49,103 nt of DNA. It comes from Helicobacter vulpis. Its GTDB lineage: Bacteria > Campylobacterota > Campylobacteria > Campylobacterales > Helicobacteraceae. The stretch spans positions 1 through 49,103 of the forward strand of contig NZ_QXQT01000014.1 in NCBI RefSeq assembly GCF_003660395.1. Direction: 5' to 3'. Below are positions 35,116-45,111 of the stretch, piece after piece. The stretch's first letter is position 1, and every line of letters begins with the position of its first letter. A program made the position numbers and the translations under genes. The notes below the pieces were generated by a model, which was not told the DNA's origin, ran no database searches, and saw nothing but the letters and a program-made list of their open reading frames with translations.

Positions 35116-36030
35116 ATGGTTTATAGCGCGCGCTTTAGCGCGGATCACCCCCGCTATTTGGATTTGCACTACGATCATTATGTGCCTAATCGCCCTAAAA
35201 ATGTGGCACTGATCATCGCCACAGGCATGGTGGAGCACCGCAAGCACTATACATGGCTAGCTTCTAGCCTATGTACATATGGCTATGATGTCTTTGTGCT
35301 CGATCACCGCGGGCATGGGCAAAGCGTGTTAGAAGATAGCGATGAAATTTCTTGGGGAGAAATGGGAGAAAATGGGTTTGAGCATGCCGTGTTGGATTTA
35401 GCCAAATTGGCGCGCGTGGTGCACACCACCTGCCCAAAGCATAAACGCGTGCTCTTGGGGCATAGCATGGGTTCACTCTTGGCGCGCCGTCTGATCCAAC
35501 ATGATTATGTCCGTTTAGACGCGCTCATTCTCACAGGCACACCCACCCCCTTTAGGGGCTTGAAATGGTGTGCGCGCCTTGCTAGGGGGTTGCACGCCCT
35601 GCACTGCACGCCACGATGGAATTTAAGCGTGCTTTTCAGTCTGCACCCCAAAGTGCGCGCCTTTGGGCGCAGGGGCGCGTGGCTGTGTAAAGACCCTAAG
35701 GTACTCAAACGCTACCACGCAGATAAAGCAAGCCGTTTCACTTTTAGTATGAATAGCTTTGCCTGTCTGCTAGAGGGCACGCATTTGGTTTTTAGTGCCC
35801 ATGCCTATGGGGATAAAAACCTGCCTATCTTATTGATGAGCGGCTTAGAAGATGTGTGCGGGGGCTTTGGGGTGGGGGTGATCAAGGCTTATAATGCCTT
35901 GTGTGCACAGGGGTTTAAACAGGTCTCTTTAGCGCTTTTAGAACAAGGGCGGCATAAAATCTTTGATGAGCCCGAAAAGCAAGAGGCTTTAGAGATTTTG
36001 CTAGCTTGGCTAGATAAGCACCAACTCTAA
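35116..36030 (+). CDS. Alpha/beta hydrolase, lysophospholipase / monoglyceride-lipase type
   Basis: 304 residues, Hydrolase_4 family. The strand VFVLDHRGHGQS is followed by the nucleophile elbow LLGHSMGSLL (Ser of GHSMG), the acid in MSGLEDVCGG and the His in LEQGRHKIF. No signal peptide. Similar to E. coli PldB-like enzymes and to the putative lysophospholipases of H. pylori; the substrate is not determinable. It begins four bases after mqnD and converges on flhB with a 4-base overlap. Confidence 0.85.
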   Translation: MVYSARFSADHPRYLDLHYDHYVPNRPKNVALIIATGMVEHRKHYTWLASSLCTYGYDVFVLDHRGHGQSVLEDSDEISWGEMGENGFEHAVLDLAKLARVVHTTCPKHKRVLLGHSMGSLLARRLIQHDYVRLDALILTGTPTPFRGLKWCARLARGLHALHCTPRWNLSVLFSLHPKVRAFGRRGAWLCKDPKVLKRYHADKASRFTFSMNSFACLLEGTHLVFSAHAYGDKNLPILLMSGLEDVCGGFGVGVIKAYNALCAQGFKQVSLALLEQGRHKIFDEPEKQEALEILLAWLDKHQL

Positions 36031-37085
36031 TGTTTGTTTTTCATCTGCTCAATATGCGCCACTTGGGCAAAGACGATCGCCACCGCCTCAAAGAGCATTT
36101 TAGGAATCACCTCATCCACATCCACCTCTTTGTAAAGTTCGCGCGCTAGTTTGGGGTTTTCAATGATTTCAATATCATGTTCTCTAGCGATCGCTTTAAT
36201 GCGGATAGCCAAGTGTTCGATCCCCTTAGCCACCACCACCGGGGCGACATCTTTTTCATCAAAGCGGAGCGCGACCGCGTAGTGGGTGGGGTTAGTAACC
36301 ACCACATTCGCGCTAGGGATGGCTGCCATCATCTTGCTCATGGAGTTTTTGAGCATGAGCTGCTTGATTTTAGCCTTGATCTCGGGATTACCCTCTTGTT
36401 GCTTGTATTCGTCTTTGACTTCTTGCTTGGTCATTTTGAGCGAGTTAATGTATTGGCGGCGTTTGAGCAGAAAATCCAACAGCGAAGTAACCAAAAAGAG
36501 AAAGAGCAAAACCGCGATGAGCATAAGGGCTTTGTGTTCAAACCAAAGGGCTTGGTTTCTGATGTCAATGCGCGCGATTTTAGCCAACTCCCCGATAAAC
36601 AAACTCACCACCACAAAGCCCAAGACAAAGGCGATACAGACTTTAGTCGTGATGAGCAAGCCATCTAAAAGCCGCTTGAGAGAAAAGAGATTTTTCAACC
36701 CATTGATAGGGTTGATTTTAGAAAACTTGGGCACGATCGCCTTAGGGCTAAAGAGCAAGCCAAATTGTATCACATTGCCCAAGAACGCCGCCACAAACAC
36801 CAAAAACAAAAAGGGCAAGAGAAGCCATGCCACATCCTTGAGCAATTGCAAAGAGAGCAGGTGTAAATTATGGGGTGTGAAGTCTAGGGCGATCCAATGC
36901 AAGGCTTCTCTAAACATGTTTTCAAAGCGATCCAACCACATCCCAAAGAAGGCAAACACCCCCCCAAAGCCCGCCACCAGCCCCAAAAACCCCACCACCT
37001 CCAAACTCTTAGCGACATTGCCCTCTTCGCGCGCCTTTTCTATTTTCTTGGCTGAGGGGAGTTCGGTTTTTTCTTCTTCAGCCAT
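36027..37085 (-). CDS. flhB: Flagellar export switch protein FlhB
   Basis: 352 residues. A basic/acidic N-terminus (EEEKTELPSAKKIEKAREEG) precedes four membrane helices (about 28-50, 80-110, 140-165, 185-210). The cytoplasmic domain carries the autocleavage site NPTHYAVAL near residue 265, which cleaves between Asn and Pro to switch export from hook to filament substrates. H. pylori HP0770. The start lies 8 bases inside mobA, so it is transcribed from the upstream restriction-modification/mobA genes or an internal promoter. Confidence 0.95.
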   Translation of the reverse strand: MAEEEKTELPSAKKIEKAREEGNVAKSLEVVGFLGLVAGFGGVFAFFGMWLDRFENMFREALHWIALDFTPHNLHLLSLQLLKDVAWLLLPFLFLVFVAAFLGNVIQFGLLFSPKAIVPKFSKINPINGLKNLFSLKRLLDGLLITTKVCIAFVLGFVVVSLFIGELAKIARIDIRNQALWFEHKALMLIAVLLFLFLVTSLLDFLLKRRQYINSLKMTKQEVKDEYKQQEGNPEIKAKIKQLMLKNSMSKMMAAIPSANVVVTNPTHYAVALRFDEKDVAPVVVAKGIEHLAIRIKAIAREHDIEIIENPKLARELYKEVDVDEVIPKMLFEAVAIVFAQVAHIEQMKNKH

Positions 37086-37650
37086 GCAAGCTCCTTAGGG
37101 CATGTTGGTAATCTGCATAGGTGTTACAATTGCTAAACTCAGAGCTATCTGTAACCTCTATAGCCACGCTATCCACCTGCTCTAAGAGCGCATAAATGGA
37201 CGCGTTGCTTTGCAAGGCATCATCGATCGCATCTAGTACACAGGGTTGCCAACACCCCAGCAAGTAAAAATGCCGCGCGCTCTTGGCATACACCACGCCC
37301 GCTTTTTGGGAGTGTTCACAGAGGGCTAAAATGCTTTGGGCTGAAACTAGGGGCATGTCTATAGGGATCACAAAGATTCTTTGTTGCAATTCTTTAAGCG
37401 CGCGCCCAATCCCTAATAGGGGGTTAAAGCAGTGTGGGCTTGCGTCTAAAATGTAAGCGGCTTGCAGATCATAGGGGGTTTTAGCGCTGATATACACTTG
37501 CTCAAAGAGGCGCGCCATCTTAGCGTGTTGGTAGGCTAGAAGACTGGGTTGATCGCCAAAGCGCAACAACGCCTTATCGCGCCATTGCTCCCCCACACGC
37601 ATGCGCGCGCTCTTGCCTCCTGTGAGGATCACGCAGGGGATCTTGATCAT
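37078..37650 (-). CDS. mobA: Molybdenum cofactor guanylyltransferase
   Basis: 190 residues. The nucleotide-binding N-terminus IPCVILTGGKSARM matches LAGGxSxRMG; FVIPIDMPLVS holds the catalytic Asp. It joins GMP to molybdopterin to make MGD. Overlaps the methyltransferase by 4 bases (ATGA) and flhB by 8. H. pylori HP0769, adjacent to moaA (HP0768); here the restriction-modification pair separates the two. Confidence 0.9.
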   Translation of the reverse strand: MIKIPCVILTGGKSARMRVGEQWRDKALLRFGDQPSLLAYQHAKMARLFEQVYISAKTPYDLQAAYILDASPHCFNPLLGIGRALKELQQRIFVIPIDMPLVSAQSILALCEHSQKAGVVYAKSARHFYLLGCWQPCVLDAIDDALQSNASIYALLEQVDSVAIEVTDSSEFSNCNTYADYQHALRSLHG

Positions 37651-38462
37651 GGGCTAACCAAGCCCATTTTTTTAACCCTATGTGCAAATTCGCCAAAGCG
37701 CGCGTCTAAATCCTGCTTGCGTGCAACGCAAAGATCGATGAAGGTTTTTTCTTGCTCGATGCCAATGAAGGATCGCCCCAGCAAGTTAGCCGCAATCCCT
37801 GTAGTGCCAGAGCCGCTAAAGGGATCGCCAATCAAGCTATCTTCATGGCTAGCCATCAAAATCAAGCGCAAAAGCAGACTCAAGGGCTTTTGGGTCGGGT
37901 GCTTGCCCAAATGCTTTTCCCAAGGGGCGATGGCGCTCAAAGTCCACACATCGCGCATTTGCTTGCCTTGATTGAACGCTTTCATGCGCGCGTAATTGAA
38001 GATATGGGCATGCTTGGGGCTTTTTCTAGCCCATAGGATTTGCTCGCTAGCGTGCACCAGCGTGCGGCATGAGAAATTGGGCGGGGGGTTGCTCTTATGC
38101 CAAGTGATCGTGTTTAGGAGTTTAAAGCCTAGAGTTTGCAAGGCTAGCCCTAGAGAAAAGAGGTTGTGCTGGGTGGCGCTGATACAAATTGTGCCTGTGG
38201 GTTTGAGCGCGCGTTTAGCTAGAGCGATCCACTCCAAATTAAAAGCATGGATGGCTTCTATGCCCTGTGCGCGATCCCATGCCCCCTTATTCACGCTCAC
38301 AATTTTACCACTCTCAATAGTCAAGCCACCATTGGAGAGAAAGTAGGGCGGATCGGCAAAGATCAAATCAAAACACCCCTCCATGCGCGCCAAAACCTCC
38401 CTACAATCCTGATGATAAAGCGTGAATTTCAAATCTTCACTCACAAAAATAGGTTTAAGCAT
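37647..38462 (-). CDS. Adenine-N6 DNA methyltransferase, M.DpnA-like (predicted GATC)
   Basis: 271 residues, beta-class order: DPPY motif IV first (FADPPYFLSNGG), SAM motif I late (DPFSGSGTTG), GKHPTQKP between them. VSVNKGAWDRA, NTITWHKSNPPPNFSCR and NQGKQMRDVW follow DpnA, the second methyltransferase of the DpnII system, and M.HpyAIII as remembered. GATC as target is inferred from this and from the adjacent DpnII-like nuclease. No separate DpnM-type gene is in the window. The start lies inside the nuclease gene's end (8-base overlap), so M is made from the same transcript as R. Confidence 0.9.
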   Translation of the reverse strand: MLKPIFVSEDLKFTLYHQDCREVLARMEGCFDLIFADPPYFLSNGGLTIESGKIVSVNKGAWDRAQGIEAIHAFNLEWIALAKRALKPTGTICISATQHNLFSLGLALQTLGFKLLNTITWHKSNPPPNFSCRTLVHASEQILWARKSPKHAHIFNYARMKAFNQGKQMRDVWTLSAIAPWEKHLGKHPTQKPLSLLLRLILMASHEDSLIGDPFSGSGTTGIAANLLGRSFIGIEQEKTFIDLCVARKQDLDARFGEFAHRVKKMGLVSP

Positions 38463-39288
38463 GGCGTAACTCGTCTATTAAACTATCCAGTTGGCTTAAG
38501 TTATAGATGCACACACTTTGATAGGCTTCCTCAAGTTTGTTTTTGGCACTCAGCCATCCCTGTCCATCCGTGATCCAAATAAAGCGTTTTTGCGCGTGCG
38601 CTTCAAAACGCGGGGCGAGTTCTTGGTAAGCCCTAGCGACCTCATTGAGTTTACTCCCCCCACTGCTGTAAAAATTACACTCCATAAAATAGGTGCGCTG
38701 TGTTCCAAAGACCACAAAGTCAAACTTTTTAATGTCCTTGCCAAAACTGCGGTGCAAATCCTCAAACTCCTTTACGCTCACTTGTTCTTTAAAATTTAAA
38801 TGCGCTTGTTCAAAGGCATGCGCTATATATGCCTCCATCAAAGTGCCGCTACGATTTTTACGCGCATTGCTATCTAGTCCTACTTCAATCCCTAAAACAA
38901 AGTCGTTTAGATCGCGTATCTGTCCTGCACTCAATAGTTTTAAAAGTCCACTCTCTTGCAAAAGATCGCAAATACCCTGTGGACTTTGCAAGTAATCTTG
39001 TATGCGCAATTCTTGCTGTGTGGGACTTAATACGATCTCTAAAGGGTCTCTAATGGCTAGCAATAAGGGTAGGACATGAAAAGCTTGGGGACACTCTTGA
39101 AATAATGCCATCACCTTTGTGGGCAACTCCTGGGCACGCACACCTAGCAATTGGTTCAGGTGGTTGCATGCAAGGCGCACTTGAGTCCTGTGTGCCACGC
39201 ATTTATCCCAAGCTACAAAAAAATCCAGAGTGCGATTGCTCTTTCTTAAAGTCTGTATAAAGGTTACAAAGGGCAAGGTATTTTTCAT
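38455..39288 (-). CDS. DpnII-family type II restriction endonuclease (predicted GATC)
   Basis: 277 residues. The C-terminal half has the DpnII pattern: RSGTLMEAYI, FGKDIKKFDFVVFG, FMECNFYSSGGSKLNEVARAYQ and FIWITDGQGW. The FDF...ECN pair supplies the PD-(D/E)xK-type acidic residues, with Asn in place of Lys as in the family. The first gene of the R-M-mobA-flhB series; the 96-base divergent region to moaA holds its promoter. R precedes M with no controller gene, so delayed R expression after transfer is not built in by order. Counterpart of R.HpyAIII (HP0091) in type, but at a different locus. Confidence 0.88.
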   Translation of the reverse strand: MKNTLPFVTFIQTLRKSNRTLDFFVAWDKCVAHRTQVRLACNHLNQLLGVRAQELPTKVMALFQECPQAFHVLPLLLAIRDPLEIVLSPTQQELRIQDYLQSPQGICDLLQESGLLKLLSAGQIRDLNDFVLGIEVGLDSNARKNRSGTLMEAYIAHAFEQAHLNFKEQVSVKEFEDLHRSFGKDIKKFDFVVFGTQRTYFMECNFYSSGGSKLNEVARAYQELAPRFEAHAQKRFIWITDGQGWLSAKNKLEEAYQSVCIYNLSQLDSLIDELRHA

Positions 39289-39384
39289 TTTTCTAGCCTA
39301 GCATGTCCGATTAAAACTTTGGCTGATCCGCTCTGATTCAGCCCAAATTTGCTATTTTAAGAAAAACGACAGAAAGAGTAAGCG

Positions 39385-40347
39385 ATGTTAGTAGATGGTT
39401 TTGGGCGACAAATCACTTACCTTAGAGTTTCGCTCACCAAACAATGCAATTTTAGGTGCGCCTATTGCATGCCCACCACCCCCCTAGATTTTAGCCCTCA
39501 TGAAGATGTGATCGCCCTAGATCGCATGCTAGAGTTCTTAAAAGTTGCCATAGATGAGGGGATTGAGAAAATCCGTCTGACTGGAGGCGAACCCTTGTTG
39601 CGCAAGGATTTAGTGCCCTTTATTGCAAATTTGCATGCCTACAACCCTAAGGTTTTATTGGTGCTCACCACTAACGCGTTTCTACTAGAAAAACACGCCC
39701 ACGCGCTCAAAGAGGCGGGCTTGAGTCGGGTGAATATCTCCCTGGATTCGCTCAAACCTGAGCGCGTGGTGCAAATCTCTAAAAAGGACGCGTTGGGGGC
39801 TGTTTTAAGGGGCATTGAAGCGGCGTTGCAAGCGGGTTTAATACTCAAATTCAACATGGTCGCCCTCAAGGGGATCAACTCTGATGAGATTTTAGACCTC
39901 TTAGAATTCGCCCAAGAAAAGGGCGCGCAGATTCGCTACATTGAGTTTATGGAGAACACCCATGCGAGCGCGCGCTTACAGGGCTTGAGCGCGGCACAGA
40001 TTTTAGAGATCATCCAGACGCGCTATGCCATTGTGGGCGCGCCCCAAAAAGAGCTAGGACCGGCACAAATTTACACCCTAGAAAATGGCTACCAATTTGG
40101 GATCATCGCGCCCCATAAGGAGGATTTTTGCAAGAGTTGTAACCGCGTGCGCCTGAGCGCAGATGGGACTTTGTTCCCCTGTTTGTACTATCAAGATAGC
40201 GTGAACGCCAAAGAGGCGATTTTGAGTACGGAGCGCGCGCGCATGCTAGGTGCGCTCAAGCAGGCGGTGGCTAACAAGCCTGAAAAGAATCTTTGGAGCG
40301 GGGCTTATCAAATTTCTGAGCGCGCATTTTATCAAACTGGAGGATGA
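39385..40347 (+). CDS. moaA: GTP 3',8-cyclase (molybdenum cofactor biosynthesis protein A)
   Basis: Radical SAM enzyme of 320 residues starting molybdopterin synthesis. N-terminal cluster motif [11 protein letters not shown] region [12 protein letters not shown]-terminal second cluster [21 protein letters not shown]. The usual terminal GG is present (the last two residues are Gly-Gly), which enters the active site in known MoaA. AAAGAG lies upstream of the ATG. mqnE follows with no gap. Orthologue HP0768. Confidence 0.95.
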   Translation: MLVDGFGRQITYLRVSLTKQCNFRCAYCMPTTPLDFSPHEDVIALDRMLEFLKVAIDEGIEKIRLTGGEPLLRKDLVPFIANLHAYNPKVLLVLTTNAFLLEKHAHALKEAGLSRVNISLDSLKPERVVQISKKDALGAVLRGIEAALQAGLILKFNMVALKGINSDEILDLLEFAQEKGAQIRYIEFMENTHASARLQGLSAAQILEIIQTRYAIVGAPQKELGPAQIYTLENGYQFGIIAPHKEDFCKSCNRVRLSADGTLFPCLYYQDSVNAKEAILSTERARMLGALKQAVANKPEKNLWSGAYQISERAFYQTGG

Positions 40348-41424
40348 ATGGATTTACTCACACAAGCCCTAGAGGCACAGGATTTAGACGCTTCTAGTCT
40401 GGCAAGGCTATACGATTACGATCTCTATGCGTTGGGCGAAGCCGCGCATGGGATTCGCAGCCGTTTTCATGGCGATCAAGTCTTTTTCAACACCAACCGC
40501 CATCTCAATCCTAGCAATATTTGCGCGGATAGTTGCAAGTTTTGCGCTTTTTCAGCCAGCCGTAAAAACCCTAATCCCTATGAAATGGGACATGGAGAGA
40601 TTTTAGAGCAGATCGCCCAAGCCTATGAAAATGGCATTAAAGAGGTGCATGTGGTGAGCGCGCACAACCCTAATTACACCTATGAGTGGTATTTGGAGCT
40701 CTTTAGACTCATCAAGGCGCGCATGCCCCATTTGCATTTAAAAGCGATGACGGCTGCGGAGGTGCATTTTTTAAGCACCAAATTTGACAAGCCCTATCAA
40801 GAAGTGCTAGAGGACATGTTAGAAGCGGGCGTGGATTCTATGCCCGGGGGCGGGGCGGAGATCTTTGATGAGAGGGTTAGAAAGCGCATTTGTGGGGGCA
40901 AGGTGAGTTCAAAAAGGTGGCTAGAAATCCACCAATATTGGCACTCTTTGGGCAGAATGAGCAACGCGACCATGCTCTTTGGGCATGTTGAAAGCAAGCA
41001 GGATCGCTTAGATCACATGTTGCGTCTCAAAGCCGCCCAAAGCCCTAACGCCCTAGAGAAAAAGGGCGGGTTTAACGCCTTTATCCCTCTACTCTATCAA
41101 AGAGAACATAATTTTCTCAAGGTGGCACGCAGCCCTAGCGCGGTGGAGATTTTAAAGACAATTGCCATCGCGCGCATTGTCTTGCAAAACATCCCCCATA
41201 TCAAGGCGTATTGGGCGACTTTGGGGCTCAATCTAGCCCTAGTGGCTCAAGAATTTGGCGCAGACGATCTAGATGGCACCATTGGGGTAGAAAAGATTCA
41301 ATCTGCTGGGGGCGCACAAAGTGCTGGAGGGATAGCCAAAGAGGACTTGATCGCCCAAATCAAGGACGCGCGCTTTATTCCTGTGGAGAGGGATAGTTTA
41401 TATAATCCTTTAAAGGTGTGGTAG
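40348..41424 (+). CDS. mqnE: Aminofutalosine synthase MqnE (radical SAM)
   Basis: 358 residues. Cluster motif ICADSCKFCAF (CxxxCxxC), VHVVSAHNPNYTYEWY, AMTAAEVHFLS, SMPGGGAEIFDERVR, and the C-terminal QEFGADDLDGTIGVEKI that separates MqnE from MqnC. It joins 3-[(1-carboxyvinyl)oxy]benzoate to the adenosyl radical of SAM, giving 6-amino-6-deoxyfutalosine. It directly follows moaA (another radical SAM enzyme); GGAGG before the ATG. The order mqnE-bamA-mqnC equals HP0654-HP0656. A short duplicated SAGGAQSAGG occurs near residue 320. Confidence 0.93.
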   Translation: MDLLTQALEAQDLDASSLARLYDYDLYALGEAAHGIRSRFHGDQVFFNTNRHLNPSNICADSCKFCAFSASRKNPNPYEMGHGEILEQIAQAYENGIKEVHVVSAHNPNYTYEWYLELFRLIKARMPHLHLKAMTAAEVHFLSTKFDKPYQEVLEDMLEAGVDSMPGGGAEIFDERVRKRICGGKVSSKRWLEIHQYWHSLGRMSNATMLFGHVESKQDRLDHMLRLKAAQSPNALEKKGGFNAFIPLLYQREHNFLKVARSPSAVEILKTIAIARIVLQNIPHIKAYWATLGLNLALVAQEFGADDLDGTIGVEKIQSAGGAQSAGGIAKEDLIAQIKDARFIPVERDSLYNPLKVW

Positions 41425-41482
41425 TCGTTAAATTTTCGTTTACTTTATTTTTATTTTTAGGACACTTAAGGCTCAAATGCGC

Positions 41483-41488
41483 TATAAT
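41483..41488 (+). promoter_or_regulatory. -10 element of bamA
   Basis: A perfect TATAAT in GCGCTATAATGG. Start near 41495 gives a 30-base leader to the proposed AUU start at 41525, with GAGGTG between. Confidence 0.65.
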
Positions 41489-41524
41489 GGCTAACCGGTA
41501 ATCAAGCAAAATCAGAGGTGTTCC

Positions 41525-44056
41525 ATTAAAAAGTTTCTCACAATTATGTTGGTGTGCGCGGGGCAATTGTTCGTGCCTGTAGACGCTGAAGAGGCCAGAA
41601 TCACCAGCATAGAATACAAAGACCTCTCCTACATGTCTGACATGCTCGCAAGCGAGATTGTCAAACTTAAGAAAAACGACCCCCTAGACCTAGAACAAAT
41701 TGACCAAGCCATCTTAGCCCTTTACAGTCAAGGCTATTTTGAAGATGTGTATGCCACTTTTAAAGAGGGCAAGTTGGTGTTCCACTTCAAAGAAAAACCC
41801 CGCATTGCCGGCGTGGAGATCAAGGGCTATGGTACCGAAAAGGAAAAAGAGAATCTCTACACCCAAATGGGGATCAAAAAGGGGGACACTTACGATGAAA
41901 GCAAGCTAGAGAACGCCAAATACATTCTCAAAGCCGCCTTAGAACAGCAGGGCTTTTATGGAAGCGTGGTGGAGACACAGACGGAGAGTTTAGCCAATGG
42001 GGGGGCTTATCGCATCGTCTTCCATGTGAATCGGGGCAATCACATTTACATCACCAAGTCCACTTATGAAGGGCGCGAACAGCTCAAACCCCGTGTAGTG
42101 GAGAGCTTGAGCGCGAACAAACAACGCGATTTCATGGGCTGGATGTGGGGCTTGAACTCCGGGAAACTCCACCTCAACGAATTGGAATACGACTCCATGC
42201 GTATCCAAGATGTCTATTTGCGCCATGGCTTCTTGGATGTGAATGTGTCTTCTCCCTTTTTAAATACCAATTTTGCCACCCATCAGGCCAAACTCTACTA
42301 CAAGGTTAGAGAGGGGATTCAATACCGCGTCTCTGGAATCGAGATTCAAATTAGCAAGCCCATTGTGCCCATCCCCAAACTCTTAAAGGGGCTCAAGATC
42401 AAAAAGGGCTTGGTGTTCAATATTGAGGACATGCGTGCGGATGCCCAAACACTCAAGCGTGAAATTGCTGATAAGGGCTACGCCTTTGCGGTGGTCAAAC
42501 CCGACCTAGATAAGGATGAGAAAAATGGCAAAGTAAAGGTCATTTACCGTATTGAACCCGGGGACATGGTCTACATCAACGACATTATTATCTCGGGCAA
42601 CCAACGCACCAGCGACCGGGTGATCCGCCGTGAAGTGTGGCTCAACCCTAAAGAACGCTACAGCTTGACCAAAGTCGCCAATTCAGAAAACGCATTGCGC
42701 CGTTTGGGCTTCTTCTCTAAGGTCAAGATTGAAGAGAGACGGGTGAATAGCCAATTGATGGATTTGTTAGTCAATGTTGAAGAGGGGCGCACGGGGCAAT
42801 TGCAATTTGGTCTGGGCTATGGAAGCTATGGGGGGTTGATGCTCAATGGGAGCGTGAGTGAGAAAAACCTCTTTGGGACAGGGCAGAGCATGAGCTTGTA
42901 TGCCAATGTCTCTACAGGGGGTGGAAATCGCAATTATGGCATTAGGGGGAGCGGGCGCATGTTCTCTGGAAACTTGACGCTTCGAAACCCTAGGATTTTT
43001 GATAGCCGTTATAGCTCTTCACTTAGCCTCTTTGCTGAATACATCATTAACTACAACTATATCCAGCAAGGCGGGGGCTTTAGCGCGTCTGTGGGGCGCA
43101 TGATCACCAACACCTTTAGCATGAATTTAGGGTATAACTACAGCATCAACAAGATCATCGGGTTTTCTAGCCCACTCTATGAAATGTTTTACAGCAGCAA
43201 GGACACTATCATCCGTTATCCTAATGGGCAACCAGCACTAGGGCCCAATGGCCAACCCTTGCGTGGTTTATGGGATCGCGATTACCACACCCCCACCACC
43301 AGTTCGTTCACCCTAAGCACCAATTTTGACAACACGGACGATTACTACTTCCCCAAAAATGGCTTCACCTTTGCCAACTACACCACGATGGCCGGCCTGC
43401 CCTCTTCAAGCACGCTCAACTCTTGGAATGGCTTGGGTGGGAATGTGCGCAACGCTAAAATCTATGGCAAATTCGCCGCCTACCACCATTTGAAAAAATA
43501 CATTTTAATTGATCTGATCGCGCGCTTCAAGACGCAGGGGGGCTATATCTTCCGCTACAATACAGAGGATTATTTGCCCTTGAACTCTGTGTTTTACTTG
43601 GGGGGTGTTACCACGGTGCGTGGCTTTAGAAACCGCTCGATCACGCCCAGAAACGCAGAAGGGATGTGGGTTGGGGGCGATGGAATCTACACCGGTTCTG
43701 TGGAATTGAGTTATGGTTTGCTCAAGGCGGCTAAAATGCGCGTGGCATGGTTCTTTGACTGGGGCTTTTTGACCTTTAAAACCGCTAGCAAAATGGGGGG
43801 CTTTTGGCACAACGCTTTGACCACTAGCGATGTGAGTTTTAAAGATTATGGCGTGATCGGGGCGGGTTATGAGCATGGTACTTGGCGGGCTTCTACGGGG
43901 ATTCAAATTGAGTGGATCTCGCCTATGGGGCCTTTGGTACTCATCTTCCCCATCGCCTTTTTCAACGACTGGAGCAGCAAGAAGGGCTTGTATTTCAACA
44001 CGGACATGGGCGATCTCACCCAACGCTTTGAGTTTTCTATGGGAACGCGTTTTTAA
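41525..44056 (+). CDS. bamA: Outer-membrane assembly factor BamA, probable AUU start
   Basis: Omp85 protein inserting beta-barrels into the outer membrane. About 843 residues: signal, POTRA repeats over roughly residues 30-425 ([32 protein letters not shown]), then a 16-strand barrel with VRGFRNRSI, the conserved lid-lock motif, ending SMGTRF with a terminal Phe. The first ATG (41546) would give a signal with no positive charge and is 25 bases from GAGGTG (41515-41520). ATT at 41525 gives [20 protein letters not shown], a normal signal, four bases after GAGGTG. No ATG, GTG or TTG lies between the in-frame stop at 41492 and 41546. Orthologue HP0655. Confidence 0.9.
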   Translation: MKKFLTIMLVCAGQLFVPVDAEEARITSIEYKDLSYMSDMLASEIVKLKKNDPLDLEQIDQAILALYSQGYFEDVYATFKEGKLVFHFKEKPRIAGVEIKGYGTEKEKENLYTQMGIKKGDTYDESKLENAKYILKAALEQQGFYGSVVETQTESLANGGAYRIVFHVNRGNHIYITKSTYEGREQLKPRVVESLSANKQRDFMGWMWGLNSGKLHLNELEYDSMRIQDVYLRHGFLDVNVSSPFLNTNFATHQAKLYYKVREGIQYRVSGIEIQISKPIVPIPKLLKGLKIKKGLVFNIEDMRADAQTLKREIADKGYAFAVVKPDLDKDEKNGKVKVIYRIEPGDMVYINDIIISGNQRTSDRVIRREVWLNPKERYSLTKVANSENALRRLGFFSKVKIEERRVNSQLMDLLVNVEEGRTGQLQFGLGYGSYGGLMLNGSVSEKNLFGTGQSMSLYANVSTGGGNRNYGIRGSGRMFSGNLTLRNPRIFDSRYSSSLSLFAEYIINYNYIQQGGGFSASVGRMITNTFSMNLGYNYSINKIIGFSSPLYEMFYSSKDTIIRYPNGQPALGPNGQPLRGLWDRDYHTPTTSSFTLSTNFDNTDDYYFPKNGFTFANYTTMAGLPSSSTLNSWNGLGGNVRNAKIYGKFAAYHHLKKYILIDLIARFKTQGGYIFRYNTEDYLPLNSVFYLGGVTTVRGFRNRSITPRNAEGMWVGGDGIYTGSVELSYGLLKAAKMRVAWFFDWGFLTFKTASKMGGFWHNALTTSDVSFKDYGVIGAGYEHGTWRASTGIQIEWISPMGPLVLIFPIAFFNDWSSKKGLYFNTDMGDLTQRFEFSMGTRF

Positions 44057-44064
44057 GGAACAAG

Positions 44065-45111
44065 ATGAAACGACTAGATAAGAGCACCCTTTTAGAGTGG
44101 ATGTTGCGCAAGCCGCTTAAGGAACTCGGGGCTTTAGCCCTAGCCAAAAAGCAGGCTTTGCACCCGGACAACACCACGACCTTCATTGTGGATCGCAATA
44201 TCAATTACACCAATATTTGCTTTGTGGATTGCAAGTTTTGCGCCTTTAAGCGCACCCTCAAAGACAAGGATGCCTACCTGCTCAGTTTTGAAGAGATCGA
44301 TTGTAAAATTGAGGAATTGTTAGCCATTGGGGGTACACAGATTTTATTTCAAGGTGGGGTGCACCCCCAGCTCAAAATTGACTATTACGAAAACCTGCTC
44401 TCTCATATCGCCCAAAAATTCCCCACCATCACCATCCACGGCTTTTCAGCTGTAGAGGTTGACTACATCGCCAAAGTTTCTAGACTCTCTTTAAGAGAAG
44501 TCTTGCAACGCCTAAAAGCGGCTGGTTTGAGCTCGATCCCGGGAGCGGGCGCAGAGATTTTAAGCGACCGGGTGCGCCAGGTCATTGCGCCTAAAAAACT
44601 CAGCGCAGATGCATGGATTGAGGTGCACAGACAAGCGCACCAATGCGGGATCAAGAGCACGGCGACCATGATGTTTGGGAGTGTGGATACAGAAGAAGAT
44701 GTGGTAGAACATTTGCAAAGAGTGCGCGATTTGCAGGATGAAACGGGGGGCTTTCGGGCTTTTATTCTTTGGAGTTTTCAGCCCAATTTCACCCCCCTAC
44801 AGCAAGAAAGACCCGACATTAAAAAAGCCAGCGCGAATCGGTATTTGCGCTTGTTAGCCTGTAGCCGTCTATTTTTGGATAATATTGTCAATATCCAAAG
44901 TTCATGGGTAACTCAAGGAGCGATGGTCGGGCAGTTGGCTTTGCTCTTTGGAGCGAATGATTTAGGGAGTGTGATGATGGAGGAGAATGTGGTCAAGGCA
45001 GCGGGCACGAGTTTTTGTATGGATCAAAAAGAGATGATCGCCCTGGTGAACGATTTAGGGGGCAAGGCCGCCAAACGCAATACGGCCTATGAAATTTTAG
45101 AGAGGTATTGA
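44065..45111 (+). CDS. mqnC: Cyclic dehypoxanthinyl futalosine synthase MqnC (radical SAM)
   Basis: 348 residues. Cluster motif NICFVDCKFCAF, LFQGGVHPQLKIDYYENL, IHGFSAVEVDYIAK, SIPGAGAEILSDRVR, and the C-terminal GANDLGSVMMEENVV typical of MqnC. It cyclises dehypoxanthinyl futalosine to the substrate of MqnD. AAGGA lies before the ATG, eight bases after bamA. The stop overlaps the next ATG by one base. Orthologue HP0656. Confidence 0.94.
   Translation: MKRLDKSTLLEWMLRKPLKELGALALAKKQALHPDNTTTFIVDRNINYTNICFVDCKFCAFKRTLKDKDAYLLSFEEIDCKIEELLAIGGTQILFQGGVHPQLKIDYYENLLSHIAQKFPTITIHGFSAVEVDYIAKVSRLSLREVLQRLKAAGLSSIPGAGAEILSDRVRQVIAPKKLSADAWIEVHRQAHQCGIKSTATMMFGSVDTEEDVVEHLQRVRDLQDETGGFRAFILWSFQPNFTPLQQERPDIKKASANRYLRLLACSRLFLDNIVNIQSSWVTQGAMVGQLALLFGANDLGSVMMEENVVKAAGTSFCMDQKEMIALVNDLGGKAAKRNTAYEILERY

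Noticed and set aside
36177-37098. Two long frames opposite flhB.
   Set aside because: Shadows of the flhB coding strand with no recognisable motifs.
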